Shown in pieces: positions 27,601-64,000 of a stretch of 64,000 bases of DNA; position 1 is the stretch's first letter, and each line of letters opens with the position of its first letter. The stretch is from Beaufortia kweichowensis. Its lineage: Eukaryota; Chordata; Actinopteri; Cypriniformes; Gastromyzontidae. Made by a program: the position numbers and the translations under genes. Location of the stretch: positions 14,184,881 to 14,248,880 of the forward strand of contig CM032797.1 of the NCBI GenBank assembly GCA_019155185.1. The letters are read 5' to 3'. The notes under the pieces are model-generated. The model worked only from the letters and a program-made list of their open reading frames with translations, was not told where the DNA came from and ran no database searches.

Positions 27601-29553
27601 TGTTTATACCTCCTGATGATTTTGAACGTTCTCATAACACAATGCTGGATTTCAGTATTCACTTAAAATGACCTTATTTGGATGAGAGACAATAAACGCG
27701 GCTATCACAAATAACCATGATTAAATCAAATTAGCATGTCAGGTCCTCAGAGAGAGCAGAGGATTAATGCTCAAAAACATTACCCAGAGACCCATCTAAT
27801 CTGATACTGTATGTATAAGGCAGTGTGTGTTTTGAATGCGGTATATGGCTGTGAATGCTGTAATGAGTGGTCATTTTCAGGGTTTATAGGAGGTGAGATA
27901 GTGGTAGAGATTGTAGATACTCGTTCTCTGCTGTTGCTCTGCAGAGACGCACAGAAGACTCTGCTTTAATGAGGCCTTCTGTGAGAGGAAAAAAATGGGG
28001 CAAAAACAAAGGAGCCAGAAGGAGTGAGAAATAGAAATAAAATCAAAGGAAAGAGTAAATGATTGTGCTGCTTTGGCTAAGAACATTTCCATTTGTGATG
28101 ATTCATTCTAATAATCAGCTGCTTGTATGGCAGTATTACAATTATAAACCCTCAATGACTCAACTGTTGACTTAATTTTCATTAGAGAATAAAATGTAGT
28201 TAAAAGGTGAATATGAACCCTAAAAAGTGAATGAGAAATCTAATGTGTATTAAAAGTCCTGTTCTTTTTTCAAGAGTGCATCTAAAATATATTGTGTATC
28301 TCAAAGAAAAGTATTATGTTCAGTTGATGCTCATCCAACAAAACTCTGGTTACCTGGTACCTTGTTAACACAATTTAGTTTGCAGGCAGAATGGAAGAAA
28401 CTGTGTGCTGAAAATTAAATCGCAGTCATCCAGTTATATTGGAACTTGTGGAAAATCCTTAAAAGGCACTACTTGCATCCAGTCTAAATGTTAGAAGACT
28501 CTGTATATGTAAAAGATAAAATGTGTGTGAGTTTGGGTGTTATAGGATGCACATAAACAAAGACTAGGGTGGGTTATTTTTGTTAGATGGGTATTAAACC
28601 GAAAGGAAATTTTTTAAAATTGTGCATTGTGTATTTAGACATCTTTTCTTGAGTAAACTTGCTATTTTAGAAAGAGAGGCGGGGAGTTGTAGTCAAAGAA
28701 TGTTAATGAAGCGTCTGTGTTCTTTCATCACAAGCTCTTTAACAGCTTCAACTGAAGTGGGTCTCTTTGAAGATGGCTTTAGAACTGCTTTTGATAGCAC
28801 AGGAGATGTGAGATGCCCAAGGCCTTTTTATAACCACATGTCAGGCTTACAGTATTACAGCTATACAGGTATTACAGTACTTCATTTTATTTTTCAGATC
28901 CTTTTTTTGTTGAAATGTGTGGTTTGTGGTTCACTGCTGGTTCACTTTCAAGTTGTCAAGACTGTGTACACCCTCCTTTTCTTTTTATGACTCATTCAGG
29001 GATATTACATTTTTTTCAATCAATCGGTCTTTGGCCTACACCTTACACTGAAGAAAAGCAAAACCGGATATTCTGTGTTGTATATTGCCTACAAAATAGA
29101 TTTAAGCCTATAATAGACTGACAGCGCACACCCTAGGTTTTCACAGACTTTATATATTTTTATTGCCCTAAATAAAGTGCCATCTCACTCATCCTCTTTT
29201 TGTTTTTTACTCCCAGGTGGTGTTCACACTGGACTCTCATACATCTGATTGTGGCTGGTAAAGGAGAGGAAGCAAGATAAACAAAGAGAAAGAGTAAAAC
29301 ATCTGCTGAAGACATCAACAGAAGGCTGTCACCAGGTGTGCTGTATGTTCTGGCATTGGATAGGAAGCCAGAGGACTTCTTGTTGCCCACAGGCCTCCCC
29401 TGGCTACAGGGGGGATGATCTTGAGCGCTGAACATAGGCCTATCAATAGGCCATTGGGGCCCATGCTTAGGAATGGATAGCTTTGCCAAAAAAACTTTTC
29501 TTAATTATGATGCACCGGTGAAGGATCCTTATGGAAATATTACATTTTTTCAG
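24655..29553. other. gene-free stretch upstream of the PR130 exon
   Basis: No coding exon supported. About 25270-25530 and 25750-26300 have higher GC and CpG than the flanks and may be conserved regulatory DNA. The 122-codon frame at 28622-28990 is not recognisable. Confidence 0.55.
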
Positions 29554-29700
29554 CATAAGCAGCAGTTTTTGGAGTAACTATAAAGTTTTTGCTTTTTAGT
29601 ATTCAAATGCCTTTTTACCTAATTGTGTATAGTGTTTTTTAAAGGGAGAATTATTTATATTACATGAACAGATTTACGGATATATGAATTGGCAAAGACC

Positions 29701-54299
<24,599 letters not shown>

Positions 54300-56520
54300 G
54301 CCTCCGTTGTCATCGACACACCTTGCCGTTCATCATCGATATGAACGGATCACCACCACCCCATGTTTTCCCTTATTGTCAAGAAGGGAAAAACTTTTTT
54401 CTACATTTCATTAAGGACATTTGGTGTGTGTGTGTGTGCGTGTGCATGTGTGCAATAGATCTAATTTTAAAACCAAAATGCTTTCATACACCCGCAAAAG
54501 GCTTTATGTGCAATATGTCTTAACATGTAAATGTAAATGCATTGTTTTTTTTTTTTCACTCTCTTACTGATAGCAACACCCACTCCCTCGAACTAAACTG
54601 CCGGCTGGTTCCATCCACCTTTCATAAAGACTCTGACGTGCAAAATGAACTTTTTAGTTACTTTAGAAAATGTTTAGAATGTGCTTTTAATGTGAGTGAA
54701 ATTATACACAATGCTGCCATTTTAAAAAATAACGAGAGAATAGCCGAGTTGTTCACTTTGTAACACGAAACTTACAGAAACTTCAAGAGTCCTTCGACTA
54801 AATTCGAAATATAAGTCATGAGAACAGCATGTATTCTGTGCTGCTATACTGTGTTGCACATTATGTTAAAGGGACATTGCAAAGGTGCAAAACTATCACA
54901 TAACTTATGTGATTGACCTAGTGGTCACTGATGGTATTGCAAGTTGTTGCATAAAGGAAAAGACAGAAAGTTGTGATTTTGTGAAGATCTTAACCGCAGG
55001 CATCAAACCTCCATTACATTTTTCCAAATGAACCGACCAGGACAATTTTAGACTTGAAAATGCTTTTAAAAAAATTTCTCTCAGCCATATATTCAAGATA
55101 TACTAGATTTTTGGAGAAGGGGGGTTTCAAATATGTTTGACAAAGAAATGTAAACATTTCATCCTCAAGGTGAGGTGTACAGAGATGTCCTATAGCATTT
55201 TGTGTATGTGTTGAAATGTTTTAAATGGATTTGTAATCATGTGTAGAGATCTAAAGGAGAGCTATAAAGCACTATTTATTTGGTGTGGGCATTGTTACCT
55301 CTGTGTGTAAGATTATACAGAATCTGATCAGTATGATCACCTTAAGAAACTCAAGTACAGCCAAATTCAGTCCCATCCATTATAGATACAATATACAATA
55401 CATTATACAACAGTAACTCCAGTGTAAAAAAAGACTTCACAGGCTTATCTAATTGAATATTTCTCTTTTCACTGTGTTGTTTTAGCAGAGACAAACAAAC
55501 TCCCGCCTCAAACTCATGTCACTCAAACAGCTCTGTGTTTACACTTTTCAGGGAGATCCATCTACAAATGGCTTACTTCTAGTTCTCTGTACAGTTATCT
55601 GTGATATGAGCAAGTATTTAAACATTAAAACTATGACACACACACAACTTTTAACAAATGATTTGAAGGCATCTCAGATCAGTGTTTTACCAATCTTTCT
55701 CTCTGTGTGCTTAATGGCCAAACCTCCATTCTTTAACACTCTTTGGTCAATGTAATTAGTGTAATATATTTATATATGTGACGTGGTTTTTGGCCAGCTA
55801 TTTGTATGGTTTATCTCATAGTGTAGTCTAGCTTTTTGACCTATAGGACATTTATTTTATATAGCCACTGTAAATGTCTTTGTATTTTATTTTTCCCATG
55901 TGATTGACTCTGCCACTGAGTGGTAGGGAAAGTTTAAATTATTGTATATCTCTATCTGCCAGTGTTATATAATGTGCATTAAGCTGAGTGGGCAGGGGTT
56001 TTATGAAGGAATTCAATATGAATTCACGGATCGGTGACAATCAACTGGATGCGTTTCTGAATTAATGACGAGTACGTAGCACTTCTTATAGAAAACAGAG
56101 CAATACAACTGCTGTAGTGTGTTACACTTTTATCAGGACTATTTAGACAAAACACATACCTGAATCTAAACTTGACTAACGCTAAAATTACGGTTCATCA
56201 TTTTCATCACTAGCACATTGAGCGCTATGCAAATCTGATCTTCTGGACAGCTATTGGCAGCTACAGAAGCTGTAAACAACGAAAGTTGTTAAGTGTGCAA
56301 CTTTTCTTTAATTCTTTTCTTTTTTTCTTTTGAGTTTTATATCTTTCCATTGTTTTTTGTTTTTTTTCGGATCTGAAATATCTTGCTTGCAGACAGTGAC
56401 AGAAGAGATTTGAGTAGAATGATCTCTCTGATGAAATGCTCTTGTGTTCGCATGAATTTTCCTTCTTTTTTTTTTTCTTTTGAAAAATTATGAAAATAAA
56501 TAAAAATGATAATTCATGCA
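54300..56520 (+). other. ppp2r3a: 3' UTR of ppp2r3a
   Basis: AT-rich DNA after the stop with no further splice-consistent coding sequence. It holds a short (TG)n run at 54424-54438. Overlapping AATAAA motifs at 56495-56504 are the best poly(A) signal candidates; an ATTAAA near 55623 could give a shorter transcript. The true end is inferred. Confidence 0.65.
56495..56504 (+). terminator. candidate poly(A) signals (two overlapping AATAAA)
   Basis: AATAAA at 56495-56500 and again at 56499-56504, about 2.2 kb after the stop codon. No cleavage-site evidence is available from sequence alone. Confidence 0.5.
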
Positions 56521-56566
56521 ATGTTTAAAGGCTGTTTTTTCATAATTAAAACATCAACTATGCATT

Positions 56567-56706
56567 GGAGGCGGTGGATGTGCAGCGCTCCAGAGTCATA
56601 GCGCAACTGTGTGGTCAGAGTTTAAGTCACAACTTGGTTCTCCTTGTGTCTCTTTCCACTGTCCTATCAAAATAAAGGTGACAAAAAAGCCCAAAAATAT
56701 AATACA
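56567..56706 (+). repeat. tRNA-derived SINE-like element
   Basis: A tRNA-like head (GCGGTGGATGTGCAGCGCTCC, then a GAGTTTAAGTCAC B-box-like site) is followed by CACTGTCCTATCAAAATAAAGG and a tail with AAAAAGCCCAAAAATATAA. This tail matches my memory of a common cyprinid SINE 3' end. The element carries its own AATAAA at about 56670. Boundaries are approximate. Confidence 0.5.
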
Positions 56707-59689
56707 AAATTGAGTATGGGAGGTGGTTCTCTCTCGAGGTTTGGTTTTAACACATGGATCAAGTTAACATTTAAAAACAGTCAAACAGTCAATGAAAAAA
56801 TGAGCAGTAGGTTCTTGGCATATGCTGTAAAATCTGTACCTAGTTTTGTGTCTAAGTATTATGAGAGGTAATACCACACCTTACACAGCACAGCCATTAT
56901 CACCAGTGTGTTAATGCTCAGTCTGCCTGTCATCGCAATCGTCAGACTAACACGAAGAGTGCTGCAATTTGGACATGTTGGTGTGAGTAGTGTGTATTAC
57001 TAAAATTATACACAGACCACATATCTTTCAGTCTGTCTATATCCACATATATTGAATACATCATCACACAAGTGTTCCTGTAGATCAACTGATAATACGC
57101 AACCCACAAACTCCACAAACACAAAATGTACTGTACCTTGAATGCACTGGAAGCAGATCTGGGAAAAGTGTCTGCCAAAAGTAAACATTTAAAAGCCTTG
57201 GGTGTTTAATATGAAAAACATCTGCTTGTAGGGTCTTGCTCATCTGCTTGTATTTCTTCACATCCACAGAGATCAAGACATTGATGCGGATCTACAGAAC
57301 AGCGGTTTAAGACATTCAATTCTCGGAAGTGGAAATTGTGAGATCAAAACAATTTCCCATTCAATGGTAAAATTTCACCCTCAAACAATGTTTGACAATA
57401 AAAGTAAAATAATCGTGTTTGGCTGAGGCCGTAGAGAAGAGTGATGTGTATCTAATGTGTCTTATTGAACATAAAGCCTCTGGCAAATTCCTATAATCTG
57501 ATGCAGTGGAGTTTTGAAAACGAAGCAATGAAGCACTTCGGGATGATTCCTGAATTCTGGGCAGGAACTCAAGGCATTAAGTGAACTCCAACAAATCCAG
57601 GCTAGTCTCTGTTTTTTAACTGTGTGCAATTCATTTTTTCCGCTATATTGGTCTCCATGGAGGATTCTTCACCAATGAAAGTCCCATCTGCAAAATGCTC
57701 ATCACAGGTGTCTATACAAAAATATTGTCTCTTTACACTTCATGTTAACGACAAACTACAGTGGGAAAAACGTTATCTGATGAAAACACCCAGACGTGTG
57801 TATGTTTGTGTGTGTCATGAATTATCATCACTTTCCATCCACCTCTTCCCTGACAGCCAGGAGGAGATTGTGTTACTCTGGTGTAAACTCTGAGTAAAAA
57901 CACATGCTCGAGCTGTTGATGAGAATGTGTTTTAATCAGACATAAAAACAGGCGTTCTGTGTCATCCAGTAAATCCTATACTGTGTGTCAGCTGTGTAAA
58001 AACTGCCTGGAAAAGTCATATTGGATCCTCTGTTTATGACAGCACATCTACCTAATTTAAAACACATACACTGTGATGTTCCCATCCTGTAAAACTTACA
58101 CAGTCACATATGTCAAGATTGGTCTCGAAAAATAATAAATGTCTGTCTTTCGATTCATTCACTCAATCATTCAATACTTTACACTTTTTAAAGTCCATTG
58201 AAGGTTTTGCCTTGCTTAAGAAAAATCAATTGCTGCAGTGTGTCCTAAACACATACACGTTTCATATAACGTCAAAGTAAAGTTTAATCCAATTGTGTAT
58301 TTGTCAAAGGCAGGGAGAGGCAGAGAGCAAATGTTTTATGACTTTGAATTATTCTTTCCTGTTACATTCAGAAACCTCAGACACTGTCACAGTACTTTAT
58401 CAGCCAGAAGGTGTTTATGATTAAGAGAATCAAATAATGTATTCATTAATCATCACCCATTATTTACAAAAAATCTTCATCTTCAGACCATTCAGCCTCC
58501 GTCACACCTGGACCCTACAGTGAGATGATGCACATTTGTAGCATGCTACATTTTACACTATATCACCTAAATGTTTTTCTGGTGCATTGTTGGTTTTTAG
58601 CTTCTGATTTACAAATCAAAACATTTAGCAAAACCTTATAAATGAATTATCACACCTGCAAGATTGGCCTACAGTCATCTGAACAACATTTTATTCATGC
58701 ATGAGCAATCATCATCCAAACTCTTAAGAGAACTTGAATGAGAGTTGTAAGCTATGGGACACGGACCATGCAAGGACCTGCTGTCTAATAGTTAGAATGC
58801 CTACCATGAAATAGTTGTCTCCAGTCATTTTCCAGTTATCAGACATCTGAAGGCCTTGAGATTGATGTAGAGGACTTTGTAGTGAGGTCATTATTTTTAT
58901 TTCAATGACGTAACTGTAAAGAAATGTAAAACAAAATCTACTGAATTAAACGTATTATGTCACAACTGGAATGTTAAAAGCAGCCAAAAGTATCTTATAC
59001 ATTACACGTACATTGGTGTAACAGAGAATAATTAAGATCAATAGAGAAGCCTCAGCATCAAATGACTTTTTGATGCTTTATAATATAACCTGCCCTGTGT
59101 TAATCTGTCCTGCTGGTGGCAGTAGACGCATTTACACCGGGTGACCTGTCTGTCTCTGTCAGCAATGTGAAATGTAGGACAAGGGGCAGTGAGTTTGTTC
59201 AGCTGTGCTACTTCAATTTTAAAATGTAAAAACAATGTTTTTTTTAATATTAATCCATGAGTCAGAGACATGCAATGAGCCTAAAAATGTTTGACTAGTT
59301 GAATAACTCTCTTTTTTTTGTTTAATGATCCACATAAATTTGTCTTCTGGCGTTCTTGGATACAGACAGACTAGAGACTCGCAGATATGCTTGCAAACAC
59401 AACACGAGGTGCTTTCCAATCATAATAAATATTTTATAGATTAAAATGTTCACATTATATTTGGCTATATACTGCTGTTCATTTTAAAGGTCACATACAG
59501 TTTAAGATGTGCAAAACAACTATTAATAATTAATTAAACAGAAATTAATTAAGTTAATACCACATTACCTAATAAAAAAATTAACAGTTGTGTCATCTAA
59601 TGACAACATTATATGATTATATTTATGCATTAATGTTGATAGGAAAAAGTATTTATAACTGGCTGTATTAGTCGGTTAGTGTTTCGGTT
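56707..59689. other. intergenic stretch downstream of ppp2r3a
   Basis: No coding exon supported; frames are under 90 codons and unrecognised. Confidence 0.65.
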
Positions 59690-60260
59690 GCGTTCAGTTC
59701 GTGTATATGGTGCGTTACGGTAAAAGGGGCAGGATCTAGCTGACACATGTGCTGTTGGACATCATTGACATGGCCGCGGGATCTCCCCCTGACTGCGCTG
59801 TGGTAGGCTGCAGACGAGCGCAGGGGATTGCCAAAGTTGTGTCTGGGGTGAAAGTGGAGCGCTGGAGTTTCTTTCAAGATCATTTTATTGCAGCGAGGTA
59901 AGAAATTTCACTTATATGTTGCTCTGTCCATCTTTAACCGCAGTTCGTGCGTGTTTTCCTAATGAAACGCGCATCGGTGAAAATATGTCCGTAACGGAAA
60001 GTTGGTGCATTTTTGTGTCTGGATGGCGGTGACGCCGGGAGTCTGGGTTAGTTGGCCAACCAGGAGGAGAGGCGAAAAACTTCGTTCCGCGGCAAAACAA
60101 ACAATCTCGCATCAATTGTTAGTATTATTATAAACAGTTATTTGCACGTAGATGCAGAAAATTTTGGCTAATCTCGAGAAATGCGCGAGAAAATACGCAG
60201 TTGACGCCTGCGTCGTTGCATTTCAGTTTTGGATAAGGGAATTTGGGAATGCGCAATGTT
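59690..60260. promoter_or_regulatory. CpG-rich island, probable promoter
   Basis: CpGs are dense compared with the surrounding AT-rich DNA (GACATGGCCGCGGGATC, GACGCCGGGAG, TTCCGCGGC, ATGCGCGAGAAAATACGCAG, GCCTGCGTCGTTGC). It lies about 3 kb beyond the end of ppp2r3a and surrounds the possible first exon at 59770. It could drive a + strand gene or be bidirectional. Confidence 0.5.
59770..59897 (+). CDS. possible first coding exon of an unidentified gene (partial)
   Basis: An ATG inside the CpG island opens a 42-codon frame (MAAGSPPDCAVVGCRR...) that ends at a strong donor, GAG then GTAAGAA, leaving 2 nt of the next codon. An in-frame TAG lies upstream, so this is the first ATG. I do not recognise the peptide. 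It may instead be an untranslated leader exon with a chance ATG. In mammals ppp2r3a is followed by msl2, pccb and stag1, none of which starts this way as I recall them. Confidence 0.35.
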
Positions 60261-62739
60261 TTATTAAAAGGGTGTGTGTTTGTTTTCAGAGTGAAGCGTT
60301 ATAATTCGTATTTATGGAAAAGGATTGTTTTTGCATAGCTGTGTGGCTTGAAGTTGGATTAAAGGTTTAGGGGAGATCTTAGAGATGCTAAACGTCACTT
60401 TCCAGGTACATTTTAATAAGGAAGGCAGTTTTGAAACAACCTGCAAATTGACAAAAGTTTATGCTGAATTTCTAGCTGCAGTTATGCTGTATAATCTTTG
60501 GCAGTGAATGAGTGATGACGTGCACACTCGTGGTGTAAAGGATGAAGTATAGGTGGTCAACTCCATCATGCCCTAGTATTCCAGACAGCCTATTCTTCAA
60601 CAGCTGTGTATGTTGACGAAGGAAAAAATGTGCGGTGTCGTTGTCATGTCAAATATTGTGCAGAAAACACGCCGGTTTGCTTACTGCATGTCATTTTGTA
60701 CATTATTAGCATTTTGGTTTAGACCAAATGCGTGCGTCGCGCGTAATTGTCCAAACCTTAGAAAATATTTGCGAATGAACGCGCAGTCATTAGCAGCTCT
60801 CGATGAAGACGTTTAAAGGTCGCTTTTAATCTCTTGGATGTTGCTGGTCACTGAAGTATAGCTTGAGAATAGTTTGTGCCCTGTGGTCTGTCCCTGCCTG
60901 GATCTAGAGGGCTTATTGGAGAGAAAGAAGCACATTATCAGTGAGAGAAGAAATCCGATCCGCTGTAAATGACGTCAAGTTCGCATTCTCCAACAGAGTG
61001 AGGGGTTTCAGCTTTTTTCATGTAAAATTATGGCATTGGGTCGTGCTGAGAACTTCTTATTACTGTGAGTCTTGCAGATGTTTTCCTAACAGATATAAAA
61101 ATACATTCTTCATCTCGCGATCAGCTGACTACCACCACTTCAAAACTACCCACATGCGCATTATTTAGAAAAATGTGCAGGAATATGACACTGCAGTTTA
61201 AAATCATATTATTTTATATAATCACATACATGCTCAACCAGACGAAAAGTGAATTGCAATCATCTCATATGAGTGCAAAACTCATTTTCCTTCAATTTTC
61301 AGTTAGGCGTTGACAAATCACAGCTCATAGTTGCATAGCAGAGAGGAGAGACCGATCATATCTGCACCGTGCCAAGCATACACATGACACACTTTCAAAA
61401 ACAAAGCGTCTGTGTTATTTTTTGGCCGATTTCTGATTTGCCTTTGTTGATCAGTCCGTCCGCCTGGGGATTGGCATGGCTCGGGTTTGGGCATAGCTGA
61501 TGGAATGTGCTCTTTCTCTGAAACCGTCGGGTTTTGTACCTGGTGAGCTGGAGGTCTGTTTCCTCAGGGGTTTCTCGAATAGTACACATACACTCGTACC
61601 CTCCCCCTGCAGTTCCACATCATCCCGGCCGGGAGCAGCTCGGTGCTTTGATGTCTGCCGATGTTACGCAGCCCAGCGTGATAAAATCTGTTGTGATTGT
61701 TCCTAATTGCAGTCCACCTTCTTGAGGATGTTTCCTGATGTTCTCGGATCGGTGCCCTGCTCCAGTCGGTGTCACTCTTTGAACATTCGTTAGTCAAAAA
61801 ATTGTGTGTTTATTATAAATCTGGCATGCATGTTTTTTTTAAGTTGAATGAGGTTCATGAAATTCCTGGTGGTGCTAATCTTCAATACCTCTCTATGCAG
61901 TTAAATAGGCTCCACCACAAGTAATTAAAAAGCTTTTAAGTTCAATGGGCTCGTCTGCTTTTTGTTTTGGAAAATTGTTGCAACGAGTTAAAAAGAAACT
62001 ATGATTTGCGAGGCGGTCGGCAACATCGGTTATATCACATGACATTTGCGTTGCACTTTTTATCTCATTATGTTTACTCTGAAGTCCGCTGTTCTCCCTT
62101 GACCTCATTAGACCGAACGCAGGAAAGCCAGCGTCTCTTTGAACAGACTGTTGAGCAAGACAGGACAAGTTTGTAGCTGTGCTTTAACCATTAAGGCTTG
62201 AAAAATATTCATGCAGTGATGATGTGGCCATCAGCTGGTCCATGAATCAGCTACCACAGCTACATGTAGTGCTATTCAGAGGACCTAACAGCAGCATTCT
62301 GTCGTAACAGTGATGACTTTGGTATTGTTATTGTGCTGTTTGCTCGTTCTAGCACTCACACACGTCTCACAGCGCTCTGAGCATCTTCTTCTAGTGTTGC
62401 ATGTTTGTTTGGCACAGTGCTGCTATGTTTGCACGTCAGGCTTCCGTGTCCTCTTGGTGATTTACTCTATTGTTGACAGTTGATTTAGATGAAGATAAAA
62501 GAGGCCTTTTAACTCTCTTTCCCATTGCTCTCCTCCACCCAAGTCCACACCCGCCTCTCTGTCATCGATACATGCGACGAGTTGTAAAGAAGCTTTGGCA
62601 GGATTCCACAATATGCATTCTTTAAGACTCCTGCAATTGAACTTTTGTGGTTTTTATCTCATTTTTATGATGTTTTGTTGTCCTATCAGTTGACAAAATT
62701 TTACTGTAGCACAGATCAGGTGTTTTCCTGGCATCATTG

Positions 62740-63014
62740 AAGGAGTAGTTTACCCCAAAAACGAATTCTGTCATCATTTATTCACCCTCATGTCGTTTAA
62801 AACCTGTGTTTTACTCATTCTTCAGTGTAACACTAAAGGAGATATTTTGAGAAATGGTTTTGTGTTCATACAATGTAAGTCAATGGGGCTTAATGTTGTT
62901 TGATTACCAACATTCTTCAAAATATTTTGTGTTCTGCAGAAGAAGAAAGTCATACATGTTTGAGATGACATGAGAAGCAATAAGATGAATATAATATAAG
63001 AACTCTCCCTTTAA
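62740..63014. repeat. palindromic MITE (Angel-like), copy 3
   Basis: Left part AAGGAGTAGTTTACCCCAAAA, TTCACCCTCATGTCGTTTAAAA; internal GGGGCTTAATGTTGTTTGATTACCA and CATTCTTCAAAATATT shared with copy 2; ends CTCTCCCTTTAAA. The right arm is degraded. Confidence 0.75.
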
Positions 63015-63041
63015 ACAGCTATATTTTGCATCTCTTTCCAG

Positions 63042-63220
63042 TGTTGTTCAGTTGCTGGATAGGCGTCAGGGGATGCTGGTGAGATTCTTCTACTCCCATC
63101 ATCTTACACTGATTCCTGACATGCATCCACTCATGCCAATGCATTATTCAAGTGGCCGGGGTCGCACATTAGCTAAAAGCAAAGCGGAAAAACGCTTTGT
63201 GTTTGGTCAGATGGCCACTG
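63042..63220 (+). CDS. weak candidate second exon of the 59770 gene
   Basis: A good acceptor (TCTCTTTCCAG) and a fair donor (CTG then GTAAAT) bound 179 nt whose phase matches the donor at 59897, keeping the frame open for about 102 codons in total. It begins VVQLLDRRQGMLVRFF. I recognise no family, and the acceptor sits directly after a MITE. The match may be chance. Confidence 0.2.
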
Positions 63221-64000
63221 GTAAATGTTCGTGCTTGCATTAGCATTCAAAGCGGATTCAAAGCGGATGTTGTTTTCCAGGCGATGGAAACTTGTTATAC
63301 GACTGCAGTTCATTAATGACACTATTATTTGGCTGGAGCCAGGCATGCATGTGCAATAAGACGGGTGAAAATCCCCTGCATTAATTTTGGGGCATTTATT
63401 TCCTTCCTGTACCTGTAATTCTTGCAGTGCCCCCTTAAGGAGACAAATGTCAGCACTGCAACTCTGCATATATTTGTTGCTTCTCTTGTTGTCCTAGCTT
63501 TCCTGTTTTCTATGACCACCCACCTACCAGCAGAACCTTAGACCAACGTCTCCCACTGTCCTCCGTCCCACCAGGTCTTCCTAACCCATCCCCCCGCAAA
63601 CACTCCCCCTTAAAGTGTGTGAAATTTGGAGGCCTGATGGAAGATGAGGAATTTCACCCTTTGACCTCTGGGAGTGAGGAGGGGTGGAAGGGGGCTATCC
63701 TTTCTTACAGCCTAGATGTGTTTCAGCCTAGTGAATTTTTCCAGCTAATTCATATTATTCTTTTGGATTAGTACCGCTGATCTCTCTTTGTTCAGTAGTC
63801 TTGTTTTGGATGTGTTAAGTTACTGAGATGAAGTAAACAGAAGGGTCGTGGGAATGGCGGTCATTGCTGTGAGGACAGTGGCAGTCCAGGTGGCACTTAA
63901 GGAATGTGTCAATGTTACATTTGCACTTTCTGGAGGATTGCAGAGTCAACATGGGGTGGAATAGCTGCTTCTTATTCTCAAGGCCTATGTAATTTACCAG

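Larger units (their letters stand above)
59898..64000. other. first intron of the possible 59770 gene, or intergenic DNA
   Basis: Apart from MITE copy 3 and the weak exon at 63042, no coding exon is supported. About 61440-62170 is less AT-rich with open frames on both strands and may be regulatory. A pyrimidine-rich, GC-richer patch at 63500-63700 has no recognisable coding content. Confidence 0.5.

Noticed and set aside
28622..28990. 122-codon plus-strand frame upstream of PR130
   Set aside because: No recognisable domain, no strong splice pair and low-complexity hydrophobic end; treated as chance.
29689..29700. Start of PR130 extended by four codons to a TTG
   Set aside because: The ATG at 29701 has a better context and matches the family start MAATYR.

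Overview
The window looks like vertebrate nuclear DNA from a teleost fish, most likely a cyprinid. It is AT-rich, with compact coding exons bounded by GT/AG junctions, very long introns, TA/TG/CA microsatellites, and dispersed palindromic and tRNA-derived repeats of the kind common in carp-like fish. I see no bacterial, plasmid or phage sequence, no CRISPR array and no operon.

The window is dominated by one gene on the + strand, ppp2r3a, which encodes the B'' (B double-prime) regulatory subunit alpha of protein phosphatase 2A. Two alternative first coding exons feed one shared set of 12 coding exons. The distal first exon (29701-31827) gives the long PR130-type N-terminus of 709 residues. The proximal first exon (46624-46755) gives the short PR72-type N-terminus of 44 residues. 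Both end in phase 0 and splice to the exon at 48195. The shared exons run to a TAA stop at 54297-54299. Assembled by hand, the reading frame stays open across every junction and predicts proteins of 1184 residues (long) and 519 residues (short). The shared part carries the B'' core with two EF-hand loops.

Layout: 1-29553 is upstream or 5' intronic DNA with no convincing coding exon, and its extreme left edge is CpG-rich and may be the end of an upstream untranslated exon. 29554-31827 is the PR130 exon. 31828-46140 is a large intron holding a compound inverted microsatellite, repeats and one exon-like reading frame on the minus strand (38333-38527). About 46140-46623 is the likely PR72 promoter and leader. 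48195-54299 holds the shared exons. 54300 to about 56520 is the 3' UTR with candidate poly(A) signals, followed by a SINE. About 59690-60260 is a CpG-rich island containing a possible first exon of an unidentified downstream gene, whose remainder would lie mostly beyond the window.

Regulation: two promoters about 17 kb apart would let the cell choose between a PP2A subunit with a long interaction-rich N-terminus and a compact calcium-responsive one, with the same phosphatase-binding core. I did not find a convincing new biological system. The points most worth checking are the orphan minus-strand exon-like frame, the possible new gene at 59770, a small family of TGTGACCCTG-ended MITEs with three copies here, and several structured or palindromic sites.
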